A stretch of DNA of 8,335 bases. Source: Thalassospira sp. UBA1131. GTDB taxonomy: Bacteria > Pseudomonadota > Alphaproteobacteria > Rhodospirillales > Thalassospiraceae. A model generated the notes under the pieces. The model was not told where the DNA came from and did not search any database. It was given only the letters and a program-made list of their open reading frames with translations. Positions 1 to 7,348 of this stretch are shown here, piece after piece (within the stretch, counting starts at the first letter, position 1; the number at the start of each line of letters is the position of its first letter). The stretch covers positions 56,427 to 64,761 of the forward strand of contig NZ_DCAO01000070.1 in the NCBI RefSeq assembly GCF_002311515.1. Direction: 5' to 3'. Made by a program: the position numbers and the translations under genes.

Positions 1-101
1 GGCAAAACACTTTCAGCAGCCCTTGCGGGTGAAGATACGGTCATGAGCAACAGTGCAAGCGCACTTAAAAGGGGGCGAGGGTTTTTCATGACATTGATCA
101 T
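1..101 (-). CDS. N-terminus of an exported protein (signal peptide only), cut by the window edge
   Basis: A minus-strand reading frame stays open from an ATG at 101-99 to the left edge, about 33 codons. From a second in-frame ATG at 89-87 it reads MKNPRPLLSALALLLM followed by TVSSPARA and AESVL. This is a textbook Sec signal peptide: short basic n-region, a Leu/Ala-rich hydrophobic core of about 12 residues, and a c-region ending in an A-R-A signal peptidase I site before AESVL. There is no lipobox Cys. The mature protein lies outside the window, so its function is unknown beyond being periplasmic or secreted. The start is uncertain. A GGTGG at 111-115 lies 9 nt before the ATG at 101, while the ATG at 89 gives the more typical n-region. 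An in-frame TGA at 117-119 blocks further extension. The gene diverges from the NSS transporter. The open plus-strand frame over 1-141 is judged fortuitous. Confidence 0.6.
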   Translation of the reverse strand, partial: MINVMKNPRPLLSALALLLMTVSSPARAAESVL

Positions 102-187
102 GCCTGAAAACCACCATCACCGACCAATCACAAGGCCTTGAAATCAGCAGTAGGTGTAAAGTGGAAGATATTTGCGCGTTTGCGCGG

Positions 188-213
188 ATCTTTGAAAGGA
201 GATTTCCAAAGAT
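188..213 (+). repeat. 7-bp inverted repeat (stem-loop) upstream of the NSS transporter
   Basis: ATCTTTG (188-194) and CAAAGAT (207-213) are perfect inverted arms around a 12-nt loop. Inside the loop AAA (195-197) can pair with TTT (203-205) if C206 bulges out. AAGAT at 165-169 is a competing partner for ATCTT at 188-192. It lies in the divergent gap between the exported-protein gene and the transporter. No T-tract follows, so it is not an intrinsic terminator. It could be an operator or a leader hairpin; function unknown. Confidence 0.35.
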
Positions 214-265
214 TGATGCTATGAGCTGCGGACCAATCGGAACCAGTTCTGGGGAGCTGTCCATT

Positions 266-288
266 GCAAAGGAACAAACGACCTTTGC
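266..288 (+). repeat. 7-bp inverted repeat GCAAAGG-N9-CCTTTGC before the transporter
   Basis: GCAAAGG (266-272) and CCTTTGC (282-288) are perfect arms separated by AACAAACGA. The element ends 5 nt before the upstream ATG at 294 and 80 nt before the preferred start at 369. It could be an operator dyad or a leader hairpin. The CAAAG core is shared with the 188-213 element, so the two can cross-pair. Function is not known. Confidence 0.35.
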
Positions 289-368
289 GTTAAATGAAAA
301 ATGCGGAACTGATCTGCTGGTGGGAGCTTAATCTGGCAAGATCGGTCCAATACGAGGTTTGCAAGCGA

Positions 369-1709
369 ATGATGAAACGCGAACACTGGGGCTCACGCCT
401 TGGATTTATTCTGGCGGCCGCCGGGTCGGCTGTTGGACTGGGGAACATCTGGAAGTTCCCGTATATGGCTGGCGAGAATGGCGGTGGCGCATTCTTGGTG
501 ATCTATCTTGCGCTGGTCTTTACCATCGGTATTTCGGTCATGCTGGCCGAATTCGTGATCGGCCGCATGTCGGAAAAGAACGCGATTGGCGCATTTGCCA
601 AACTTAAAGGTGGGCTTTGGCCGATCGTTGGTTTGTTTGGCGTTGCGGCCGCCTTCATGATTTTGTCGTTTTACTCGGTCGTTGCCGGCTGGACGCTGTC
701 CTACATGATCAAGGCCGTCACCGGGGCGCTTTCGATCGAAGATCCGGCAACCCTTGGTGACATCTTCGGCAGCTTCATCAGTGATACGACCTCGCCGTTG
801 ATTTTCCACGCGATCTTCATGGCACTGACCATTTTTGTCGTGCTTTCCGGTGTTGGTGCCGGTATCGAGCGTGCGTCGAAAATCCTGATGCCGGCGCTTT
901 TCGCGCTTTTGATCGTTCTGATCGTACGCTCGGTTACGCTTCCGGGTGGTATGGAAGGTGTGGCCTTCCTGCTGTCGCCGGACTTTTCGAAAGTGACCTG
1001 GGCAACGGTTTCGGATGCGCTGTCACAGGCCTTCTTCTCGTTGTCGCTGGGGATGGGGGCAATGATCACTTATGGCTCTTACCTTGCGAAGAAAGAAAAC
1101 CTTCCGGGCTCTGCCGGTTGGGTCACCCTGCTTGATTCGGCTGTTGCTGTTCTGGCTGGTCTTCTGGTTCTTCCGGCAGTGTTTGCCTTCGGCTTTGATC
1201 CGAGTGCCGGTCCGGGCCTGACCTTCATCACGCTGCCAGCTGTGTTCGCCCAGATGCCGTTTGGTTCGTTCTTTGCCTTCCTGTTCTTCCTGCTGTTGGC
1301 GATTGCGGCTTTGACCTCTGCGGTGTCGATCCTTGAAGTGGTTGTTGCCTATTTCGTCGATGATCGTGGGATCAATCGCAAAACCGCGGCTGTGGTTCTT
1401 GGTTTCGTGATCTTCCTGCTTGGTATTCCGTCGTCGCTTTCGATGGGGGTCATGGCGGATGTCGAGATCCTGTGGGGCAAGAACTTCTTTGACCTGATGG
1501 ACTTCGTAAGCTCCAGCCTGCTTTTGCCGATTGGCGGGTTGTTGATTTCGCTGTTTGTGGGCTGGATCGTCTGGGGCAAGGCCCAGGAAGAAATCGCAGC
1601 ACATAACGGAATTGTACCGGTATGGATCGGTGCATGGGGCTTGATCGTCAAGTTCGTCGCACCGCTGGCGATTGCCTTTATCCTGCTGAAAGGGCTTGGC
1701 GTTTTCTAA
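369..1709 (+). CDS. sodium-dependent transporter, NSS/SNF family (LeuT fold)
   Basis: Inner-membrane secondary transporter expected to couple uptake of a small substrate, usually an amino acid, to the Na+ gradient. The substrate cannot be read from sequence. Numbered from the ATG at 369 it has 446 aa and about 11 hydrophobic segments, the usual form of bacterial NSS proteins. TM1 carries GSAVGLGNIWKFPY and then ENGGGAFL, the family signature. By alignment from memory to LeuT, sodium-site residues G19, A21, V22 and N26 are kept, and TM8 (LAIAALTSAVS) supplies A313, T316 and S317 for Na2. TM6 has FFSLSLGMGAMITYGSY, with Ser at the LeuT T254 position. The frame is open to an ATG at 294, but that adds 25 residues ahead of the conserved N-terminus (MMKREHWGSRLGF), and GAGG at 354-357 lies 11 nt before 369. 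ATG 372 is also possible. The gene is monocistronic as far as visible, converging on the CBS/GGDEF/EAL gene. Confidence 0.95.
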   Translation: MMKREHWGSRLGFILAAAGSAVGLGNIWKFPYMAGENGGGAFLVIYLALVFTIGISVMLAEFVIGRMSEKNAIGAFAKLKGGLWPIVGLFGVAAAFMILSFYSVVAGWTLSYMIKAVTGALSIEDPATLGDIFGSFISDTTSPLIFHAIFMALTIFVVLSGVGAGIERASKILMPALFALLIVLIVRSVTLPGGMEGVAFLLSPDFSKVTWATVSDALSQAFFSLSLGMGAMITYGSYLAKKENLPGSAGWVTLLDSAVAVLAGLLVLPAVFAFGFDPSAGPGLTFITLPAVFAQMPFGSFFAFLFFLLLAIAALTSAVSILEVVVAYFVDDRGINRKTAAVVLGFVIFLLGIPSSLSMGVMADVEILWGKNFFDLMDFVSSSLLLPIGGLLISLFVGWIVWGKAQEEIAAHNGIVPVWIGAWGLIVKFVAPLAIAFILLKGLGVF

Positions 1710-1734
1710 GTCAGGTTTGCCGATAGGCTAATGC

Positions 1735-1766
1735 AAAAGGGCGGGAAATTTCCCCGCCCTTTTTTT
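1735..1766. terminator. bidirectional intrinsic terminator between convergent genes
   Basis: AAAAGGGCGGG (1735-1745) and CCCGCCCTTTT (1753-1763) form an 11-bp stem with a 7-nt loop. T7 (1760-1766) follows on the plus strand, and the A4 at 1735-1738 gives a T-run on the minus strand. It lies 25 nt after the transporter stop and 23 nt beyond the stop of the minus-strand signalling gene, so it can end both transcripts. Confidence 0.9.
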
Positions 1767-1789
1767 GTCGTTTGCCGTTCGTTTTGGTT

Positions 1790-4336
1790 CTAGAGGGCGG
1801 CTTCCTTGGCAAGCTTGGAAACAGATTCTGCGCTCATGGGTTGACCCAGCAGATACCCCTGTATCAGGTCACATCCGGCCTTGCGCAGCACGTCGAGCTG
1901 ATGCTGGTTTTCGACGCCTTCGGCAACGCAGGTTTTACCAAGGTTGCGCGCCATATTGATGATCGTAATTGGCAAGGTTTCACCATCCGGGCCGTCTTCA
2001 ATATCCCAGACGAAGCTGCGATCAAGTTTGATCACATCAAAGGGCAATGTGCGCAGATAACTCAGGCTTGAAAAGCCGGTCCCGAAATCATCAAGCGCGA
2101 TGCGCACGCCAAGATCACGCAGGCGCTGTAATTTGGTCCGCATATCGTCAATATTGCGCATGAACAGGCTTTCGGTGACTTCGATTTCCAACCGGTCGGC
2201 AGCCACCCCCTTGTCAACGATGATGGCGCGAAGCTGTTCGGCAAAATCCATCGATCCATAGAACTGCTGAACCGAGACATTCACCGCAAGGCGCAGGTTA
2301 TGTAAGCCTTCCTGACGCCAGGCAACCAATTGCTTGCAGGCGGTGCGGATGACCCAGCGGCCCAATTCGCCAATCACGCCCATTTCCTCGGCAATCGGGA
2401 TGAAGGTCGAGGGCGGGATGGTTTTGCCATCGGCCGTCGTCCAGCGCAGCAAGGCTTCGACCCCCGCAATTTCGCCAGTTTTTGCGTCAAATTGCGGCTG
2501 ATAGACAAGGTGGAGTTCCTCATTGTCGATCGCACGGCGCAAGGCGGTTTCAAGGGCAAGGTCCGCCCCCTTTTGACTGTGCAGATTGACGCTGTAAAGT
2601 CCGACCTGGTTACGTCCCTGTTCCTTGGCCTGAACCATTGCCAGTTCGGCACAACGAATGATGTTGCTGGTGTCATTGGCATCTTCGGGGAAGGACGCAA
2701 TGCCAATACTGGCCGAAAGGTAAACGTCTTCGCCCTTTCGGGTCAGATGGGCTTCGCCAAGGCGCATCAGAAGACTTTCTGCGATCCCGACGGCTTCCTG
2801 TTCGGTGTTCACATTTGGCAGGATTGCGGCGAATTCATCGGCACCGATACGGGCGACGACAGCATCCTGACCAAGTTCACGGCTGATGCGGCGTGATACT
2901 TCGACCAGCACATCGTCCCCGATATTATGGCCAAGGGCATTATTGACGCGCTGGAAGTTGTCGATGTCGAGCATGGCAACTGTGAGCGGGCGTCCAACCC
3001 GGCGGGCGCGACCGATATGAAGCGACAAAAGTTCCGAAAACCGACGGCGGTTTGGCATGCCGGTCAGTTCATCGGTAAAGGCAATCCGCAGGACATCTTC
3101 GCGGTTTTTTTCACGTCCACTGATGTCGGTAAAGATCGAAGCGTAATGGGTGATTGTCCCTTCGCCATCGCGAACCGCCATGATCGAAAGCCATTCGGCG
3201 TAAATCTCGCCTGACTTGCGTCGGTTCCAGATTTCGCCTTCCCATTTCCCGGTGCGCGCCAAATCCGCCCAGAGCTTGGCATAGAAAGCCTTGTTCTGGC
3301 GTCCGGATTTCAAAATCGCCGGTGTCTTGCCGATCACTTCTTCGGCCTGATAACCAGTCACGCGCGTGAAGGCCGGATTGACGGCCTCGATCTCGGACTG
3401 CGCATTGCAGATCATCACACAGTCAGGGGAATTTTCGATCAGCTTGTTGGCAAGGGCCAGAGACTGGCGCGCCTTGGTAATTTCGCTGCCACTGTCTTCG
3501 GCCAGACTGCTTAGATGGATCAGGTAATCCTGTTCGATAAATTCAAGCAGATCGGCAAATGACAAAACCCCGATGGTTTCACCGTTGTGGTTATGAACCA
3601 CAAGATGACGGAAATTGTCGCGCATCATCATTCTGCGCGCGTCATCAAGGTTCATGTCCTGACGAATGAAGGTCACCGGGCGGGTGGCGATGTCGCCCGC
3701 AGTCAGGTTTTCATGTTCTTCTGCCAGATGGCGCAAGATATCACGTTCGGTGATGATGCCGGTTTGCAATTCTGCCGGTTGGTCGTCGGCGAAACCGGAA
3801 ATGATCGCGCTGTCGCATTTTTCCGAGTGCATGCGCTGACGCAGTTCCCAAACGCGAATGTCCTTGTGGGCAAACACGGTGGATTGGCGAACCGCATCGG
3901 CAACATCGTTGGCAATGAACGGCTTTTTGTCCCCGACGTGACGGATGAGGTCGGTCTGGCTGATGATCCCGACAAGGCAGCCATCCGCATCAATGGTGAC
4001 AAGATGGCGTACGCCACGATCGCGCATGCGCACGATTGCCGATTGCGGGGTGGCATGGACCGAAATGGTATGTACCGGTTGGGACATACGCGTTGAAACC
4101 GGTTCAGAAAGGGCGGCCAGGGTTGACGGTGGCAACGATAGCAAATCGTGCTCGGTCAGAATTCCCACAGGCTTGTTGTCCACCACAATAATGACGGAGC
4201 TGCTGTTGGCCTTGCGCATTTTGGCCGTGGCGTCACCGAGGGACGTTTGCGGTGTACAGCTTAAAACTGTTCCGGGGGAAAGTGTGCCGACCGTCAGACC
4301 AAACGGGCGTCCATCGGAGGATGTGGGGCGTATCAT
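1790..4336 (-). CDS. four-CBS, PAS, GGDEF (GADEF), EAL cyclic-di-GMP signalling protein
   Basis: Soluble 848-aa protein; no signal peptide or membrane segment is visible. Domains: four CBS repeats (about 16-70, 80-135, 145-205, 212-270), each ending in a TEHD/SQTD/TERD/SFAD-type signature; PAS (about 293-405, ENSPDCVMICNAQSEIEAVN and FTDISGREK); GGDEF (about 412-580); EAL (about 592-840). The EAL domain keeps the catalytic set: EALLRW (627-632), N686, EVTES (719-723), DDFGTG (749-754), K770, AEGVE (805-809) and QGY (826-828), so c-di-GMP phosphodiesterase activity is likely. The GGDEF domain has GADEF (498-502), keeps D457 and D474, has VNN instead of IND, and shows GQDA where the inhibitory RxxD site would be. 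CBS pairs typically bind AMP, ATP or related adenosyl ligands, so the protein may link energy state and a PAS signal to c-di-GMP levels (inference). The start is the only N-terminal ATG before CBS1; its Shine-Dalgarno is weak (AGAG). It lies downstream of acnA on the same strand, behind a terminator. Confidence 0.95.
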   Translation of the reverse strand: MIRPTSSDGRPFGLTVGTLSPGTVLSCTPQTSLGDATAKMRKANSSSVIIVVDNKPVGILTEHDLLSLPPSTLAALSEPVSTRMSQPVHTISVHATPQSAIVRMRDRGVRHLVTIDADGCLVGIISQTDLIRHVGDKKPFIANDVADAVRQSTVFAHKDIRVWELRQRMHSEKCDSAIISGFADDQPAELQTGIITERDILRHLAEEHENLTAGDIATRPVTFIRQDMNLDDARRMMMRDNFRHLVVHNHNGETIGVLSFADLLEFIEQDYLIHLSSLAEDSGSEITKARQSLALANKLIENSPDCVMICNAQSEIEAVNPAFTRVTGYQAEEVIGKTPAILKSGRQNKAFYAKLWADLARTGKWEGEIWNRRKSGEIYAEWLSIMAVRDGEGTITHYASIFTDISGREKNREDVLRIAFTDELTGMPNRRRFSELLSLHIGRARRVGRPLTVAMLDIDNFQRVNNALGHNIGDDVLVEVSRRISRELGQDAVVARIGADEFAAILPNVNTEQEAVGIAESLLMRLGEAHLTRKGEDVYLSASIGIASFPEDANDTSNIIRCAELAMVQAKEQGRNQVGLYSVNLHSQKGADLALETALRRAIDNEELHLVYQPQFDAKTGEIAGVEALLRWTTADGKTIPPSTFIPIAEEMGVIGELGRWVIRTACKQLVAWRQEGLHNLRLAVNVSVQQFYGSMDFAEQLRAIIVDKGVAADRLEIEVTESLFMRNIDDMRTKLQRLRDLGVRIALDDFGTGFSSLSYLRTLPFDVIKLDRSFVWDIEDGPDGETLPITIINMARNLGKTCVAEGVENQHQLDVLRKAGCDLIQGYLLGQPMSAESVSKLAKEAAL

Positions 4337-4447
4337 GCGCGTTTGCTCTGTTCGACTGATCTTTTTCGGTTTTATTCTTAAGGGTGAGACGAAGGCGCCA
4401 TTCCTAGCAGGTTCGGCGTACTTGAGAATTGTTCTGGATCAAGTCAG

Positions 4448-4470
4448 GGGCGTTCAATTGAACGTCGCCC
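4448..4470. promoter_or_regulatory. palindrome CGTTCAATTGAACG upstream of the c-di-GMP gene
   Basis: CGTTCAATTGAACG (4451-4464) is a perfect 14-nt palindrome. It overlaps an outer pair, GGGCG (4448-4452) with CGCCC (4466-4470). It lies about 115 nt upstream of the start codon of the CBS/PAS/GGDEF/EAL gene and just past the acnA terminator, where that gene's promoter should be. A second dyad, ACTTGA (4420-4425) with TCAAGT (4439-4444), lies closer to the gene. I could not define -35 and -10 boxes with confidence. A transcription-factor operator is the likeliest reading, but it is inference. Confidence 0.4.
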
Positions 4471-4493
4471 AGTAAAATTCGTTACAAACAAGA

Positions 4494-4521
4494 ACACCCC
4501 ACCGGAAAACCGGTGGGGTGT
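4494..4521 (-). terminator. intrinsic terminator of acnA
   Basis: ACACCCCACCGG (4494-4505) and CCGGTGGGGTGT (4510-4521) form a perfect 12-bp stem with a 4-nt loop. Read on the minus strand it begins 31 nt past the acnA stop and is followed by TCTTGTTTG, a moderately T-rich tail. A second small hairpin, GATTTCA-GAT-TGAAATC (4538-4554), overlaps the acnA stop codon. The strong stem separates acnA from the codirectional signalling gene 157 nt further on, though the imperfect T-tail may allow some read-through. Confidence 0.85.
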
Positions 4522-4552
4522 CAATGTGTCAGCCAAAGATTTCAGATTGAAA

Positions 4553-7240
4553 TCAGGCAGCTTTCATCATGTTACGCAGAACGAACTGCAGGATGCCGCC
4601 GTTCTGGTAGTAGAGAACTTCGTTCTCGGTATCGATACGGCAGGTAACAACGATTTCCTCGGTGCTGCCATCTTTGCGCGTGATGCGAACCGTGACGTCC
4701 TGAAGCGGGTTGATGCCATCGCCGATGCCAAGGACATCAAAGGTTTCCGAACCGTCCAGCTTGTAGGTCGCACGACCTTCGCCGTTCTTGAACTGCAACG
4801 GCAGAACGCCCATGCAGACCAGGTTGGTACGGTGGATACGCTCGAAGCTTTCCGCGATCACAGCTTTGACGCCAAGCAGGTTGGTGCCTTTTGCTGCCCA
4901 GTCACGCGAAGAACCGGTGCCGTATTCTTTACCAGCGATGACAACCAGCGGGGTGCCTTCGGCCTGATAACGCATTGCGACGTCATAGACCCAGCCCTGT
5001 TCGCCCGACGGATAATGAACCGAAACACCACCTTCGGTGCCCGGTGCCATTTCGTTACGGATACGAATGTTGGCAAAGGTACCGCGCATCATGACTTCGT
5101 GGTTGCCACGACGTGCGCCATAGGAGTTGAAGTCACGAACAGCAACGCCGTGCGCCTTGAGGTATTCACCTGCCGGGCTTTCTTCCTTGATCGAACCGGC
5201 CGGGGAAATGTGGTCGGTGGTGACAGAGTCACCCAGGATCAGGAGCGGACGTGCGCCATGAACTTCAGAGAAGTCACCCGGCTCTTTCGCCATGTCGACG
5301 AAGTAAGGCGGGTTCTGAACGTAGGTGGACTTGCCATCCCACGCGAAGGTCTCGCCTTCGGTGACTTCGATTTCCTGCCACGGTTTCGGACCGGCAAAGA
5401 TGTTGTCGTAACGATCTTTGTACATGGACGCCGAGATCGAGGACGCGATGGTGTCAGCGATCTCTTTGTTGGTCGGCCAGATGTCTTTCATGAAGACGTC
5501 TTTACCGTTCTTGTCCTTACCGAGCGGATCTTTGTTCAGATCGATCTTCAGGTTACCGGCAAGCGCATAGGCAACAACCAGCGGCGGGGAGGCAAGGTAG
5601 TTTGCCTTGACCTGCGGGCTGATACGGCCTTCGAAGTTACGGTTACCAGACAGAACGGCGGTGACGAGCATGTCGTTACCATCGATCGCGTCGATGATCG
5701 GTGCTGCCAGCGGACCGGAGTTACCGATACACGTGGTGCAACCGAAACCGGCCACGTTAAAGCCAAGCTGATCCAGGTAATCCTGAAGGCCTGCTTTTTC
5801 GAGATAGTCGGCAACAACTAGCGAACCCGGTGCGAGCGAGGTTTTCACCCACGGCTTGCTCTGAAGGCCGAGTTCGACAGCTTTTTTCGCCAGAAGACCT
5901 GCTGCGATCAAAACGCTCGGGTTCGAGGTGTTGGTGCAAGAGGTGATCGCGGCGATGACGACGTTACCGTCTTTCATTTCGAAGTTTTCGTTCGAAACTG
6001 GAACAGAACGATCCGCATCAACACCCGGTGCCATGTCGGCAAAGGTCTTGGTGAAGCTCGAAACGGCATCTTTCAGCAGAACACGGTCCTGCGGACGCTT
6101 CGGACCCGAAAGGGCCGGCTCGACGGTGGAGATGTCAAGTTCAAGCGTTGCGGTGTATTCGGCTTCATGTGCCGGGTCGCGCCACATGCCCTGTTCTTTG
6201 GCATATGCTTCGACCAGTGCAATCTGGTCTTCGTCACGGCCGGTCGAACGCATGTAGTTGAGCGTTTCGTCATCGATCGGGAAGAAGCCACAGGTCGCAC
6301 CATATTCCGGTGCCATGTTACCGATGGTCGCACGATCCGGAAGGCTCATGTGGTCAAGCGCATCGCCATAGAATTCGACGAATTTGCCAACAACGCCTTT
6401 TTCACGCAGCATCTGAACGACGCGCAGAACAAGGTCAGTTGCGGTGATGCCTTCTTTCATGGAACCGGTCAGCTTGAAGCCGACAACTTCCGGGATCAGC
6501 ATCGAGATCGGCTGACCAAGCATTGCTGCTTCGGCTTCCAGACCACCAACACCCCAACCGAGAACAGCAAGGCCGTTCACCATGGTGGTGTGAGAGTCGG
6601 TACCGACCAGCGTGTCCGGATAGGCAACGGTTTTGCCGTCTTCGTCCTTGCCGGTCCAGACGACCTTTGCAAGATGTTCGACGTTGACCTGGTGGCAGAT
6701 ACCAGCGCCCGGCGGAACAATGCGGAAGTTGTTGAAGGCGTTCTGGCCCCAACGCAGGAACTCGTAACGTTCGCCGTTACGTTCGAACTCGACTTCCATG
6801 TTCTTGTCGAGTGCGTCGTCGGTGCCGAAGAAGTCGATCATGACCGAGTGGTCAATGACGAGGTCAACCGGTGAAAGCGGGTTCACCTTCTGGGCGTCAC
6901 CGCCCATCTTCACCACAGCATCGCGCATCGCGGCAAGGTCAACAACGGCGGGAACGCCGGTGAAGTCCTGCATCAGAACGCGGGCCGGACGATAGTTGAT
7001 TTCGTGGCTGCTTTTGCGCTCTTTGAGCCAGTCAACAACAGCTTTGACATCGTCGGTTTTAACGGTGAAATCGTCTTCGTAACGCAGAAGGTTCTCAAGA
7101 ACGACTTTCAGCGTGAAGGGAAGTTTTGAAACGTCGCCGAATTTCTCGGAAGCAACTTTGAGGCTGTAATAGTCGACGGACTTGTCCCCGACTTTCAGCG
7201 TGCGGCGCGTTTTCAGGTTGTCTTTGCCACAAATGGACAT
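4553..7240 (-). CDS. acnA: aconitate hydratase A (AcnA/IRP1-type)
   Basis: Cytoplasmic [4Fe-4S] enzyme that isomerises citrate to isocitrate through cis-aconitate in the TCA and glyoxylate cycles. It is 895 aa, the usual length for AcnA of the IRP1-like class (about 890-900). The three cluster cysteines are C435 (in SCTNTSNPSV) and C501 and C504 (in GFGCTTCIGNSGPL). Other family motifs: QDFTGVPAVVDLAAMRDA (91-108), VIDHSV (128-133), GTDSHTTM (213-220), RNFEGR (534-539), DSVTTDHISPAGS (671-683), and in the swivel domain SYGARRGNHEVM (707-718) and SSRDWAAKG (777-785). The start at 7240 is supported by AGGAGG 5 nt upstream and by the typical N-terminal spacing. Downstream is a strong terminator. 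IRP1-type apo-aconitases can bind RNA in some bacteria; nothing here shows that for this protein. Upstream lies a long divergent intergenic region. Confidence 0.98.
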   Translation of the reverse strand: MSICGKDNLKTRRTLKVGDKSVDYYSLKVASEKFGDVSKLPFTLKVVLENLLRYEDDFTVKTDDVKAVVDWLKERKSSHEINYRPARVLMQDFTGVPAVVDLAAMRDAVVKMGGDAQKVNPLSPVDLVIDHSVMIDFFGTDDALDKNMEVEFERNGERYEFLRWGQNAFNNFRIVPPGAGICHQVNVEHLAKVVWTGKDEDGKTVAYPDTLVGTDSHTTMVNGLAVLGWGVGGLEAEAAMLGQPISMLIPEVVGFKLTGSMKEGITATDLVLRVVQMLREKGVVGKFVEFYGDALDHMSLPDRATIGNMAPEYGATCGFFPIDDETLNYMRSTGRDEDQIALVEAYAKEQGMWRDPAHEAEYTATLELDISTVEPALSGPKRPQDRVLLKDAVSSFTKTFADMAPGVDADRSVPVSNENFEMKDGNVVIAAITSCTNTSNPSVLIAAGLLAKKAVELGLQSKPWVKTSLAPGSLVVADYLEKAGLQDYLDQLGFNVAGFGCTTCIGNSGPLAAPIIDAIDGNDMLVTAVLSGNRNFEGRISPQVKANYLASPPLVVAYALAGNLKIDLNKDPLGKDKNGKDVFMKDIWPTNKEIADTIASSISASMYKDRYDNIFAGPKPWQEIEVTEGETFAWDGKSTYVQNPPYFVDMAKEPGDFSEVHGARPLLILGDSVTTDHISPAGSIKEESPAGEYLKAHGVAVRDFNSYGARRGNHEVMMRGTFANIRIRNEMAPGTEGGVSVHYPSGEQGWVYDVAMRYQAEGTPLVVIAGKEYGTGSSRDWAAKGTNLLGVKAVIAESFERIHRTNLVCMGVLPLQFKNGEGRATYKLDGSETFDVLGIGDGINPLQDVTVRITRKDGSTEEIVVTCRIDTENEVLYYQNGGILQFVLRNMMKAA

Positions 7241-7245
7241 CAGAC

Positions 7246-7251
7246 CCTCCT
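7246..7251 (-). promoter_or_regulatory. strong ribosome binding site of acnA
   Basis: On the minus strand AGGAGG (complement of 7246-7251) sits 5 nt before the ATG at 7240-7238. It is the best Shine-Dalgarno in the window and fixes the acnA start. Confidence 0.85.
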
Positions 7252-7326
7252 CAAGGTGGTTAAAAGGGCTTGTCGTGACAAGACACCCCGACCGTCGGAG
7301 CGCCGAGCGGTGGGCTATCTGTGTTG

Positions 7327-7342
7327 CGTGACGCGGGTCACG
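7327..7342. promoter_or_regulatory. CRP/FNR-like operator CGTGA-N6-TCACG
   Basis: CGTGA (7327-7331) and TCACG (7338-7342) are perfect inverted arms, and the innermost C/G extend the match to CGTGAC-N4-GTCACG. The geometry GTGA-N6-TCAC is that of the E. coli CRP consensus TGTGA-N6-TCACA, with only the outer base changed. It lies just downstream of the possible acnA -10 box, where a bound protein would repress. Which regulator would bind is inference; other dimeric regulators are possible. Confidence 0.4.
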
Positions 7343-7348
7343 GCTACA

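Noticed and set aside
1..141. Plus-strand open frame GKTLSAALAGEDTV... as the tail of an upstream gene
   Set aside because: Composition after the first 15 codons looks non-coding (His/Arg/Pro-rich), and the minus strand holds a convincing signal peptide over the same bases.
13..264. 83-codon minus-strand open frame
   Set aside because: No family resemblance or signal sequence; it overlaps the better supported minus-strand signal-peptide frame, which lies in another register.
294..368. 25-residue N-terminal extension of the NSS transporter
   Set aside because: The residues are not typical of the family, which begins just before REHWGSRLGF; the ATG at 294 directly follows an inverted repeat and has no well-placed Shine-Dalgarno.
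4526..5821. 431-codon plus-strand open frame antisense to acnA
   Set aside because: It is a shadow of the well-supported aconitase frame; its protein has no recognisable domains.
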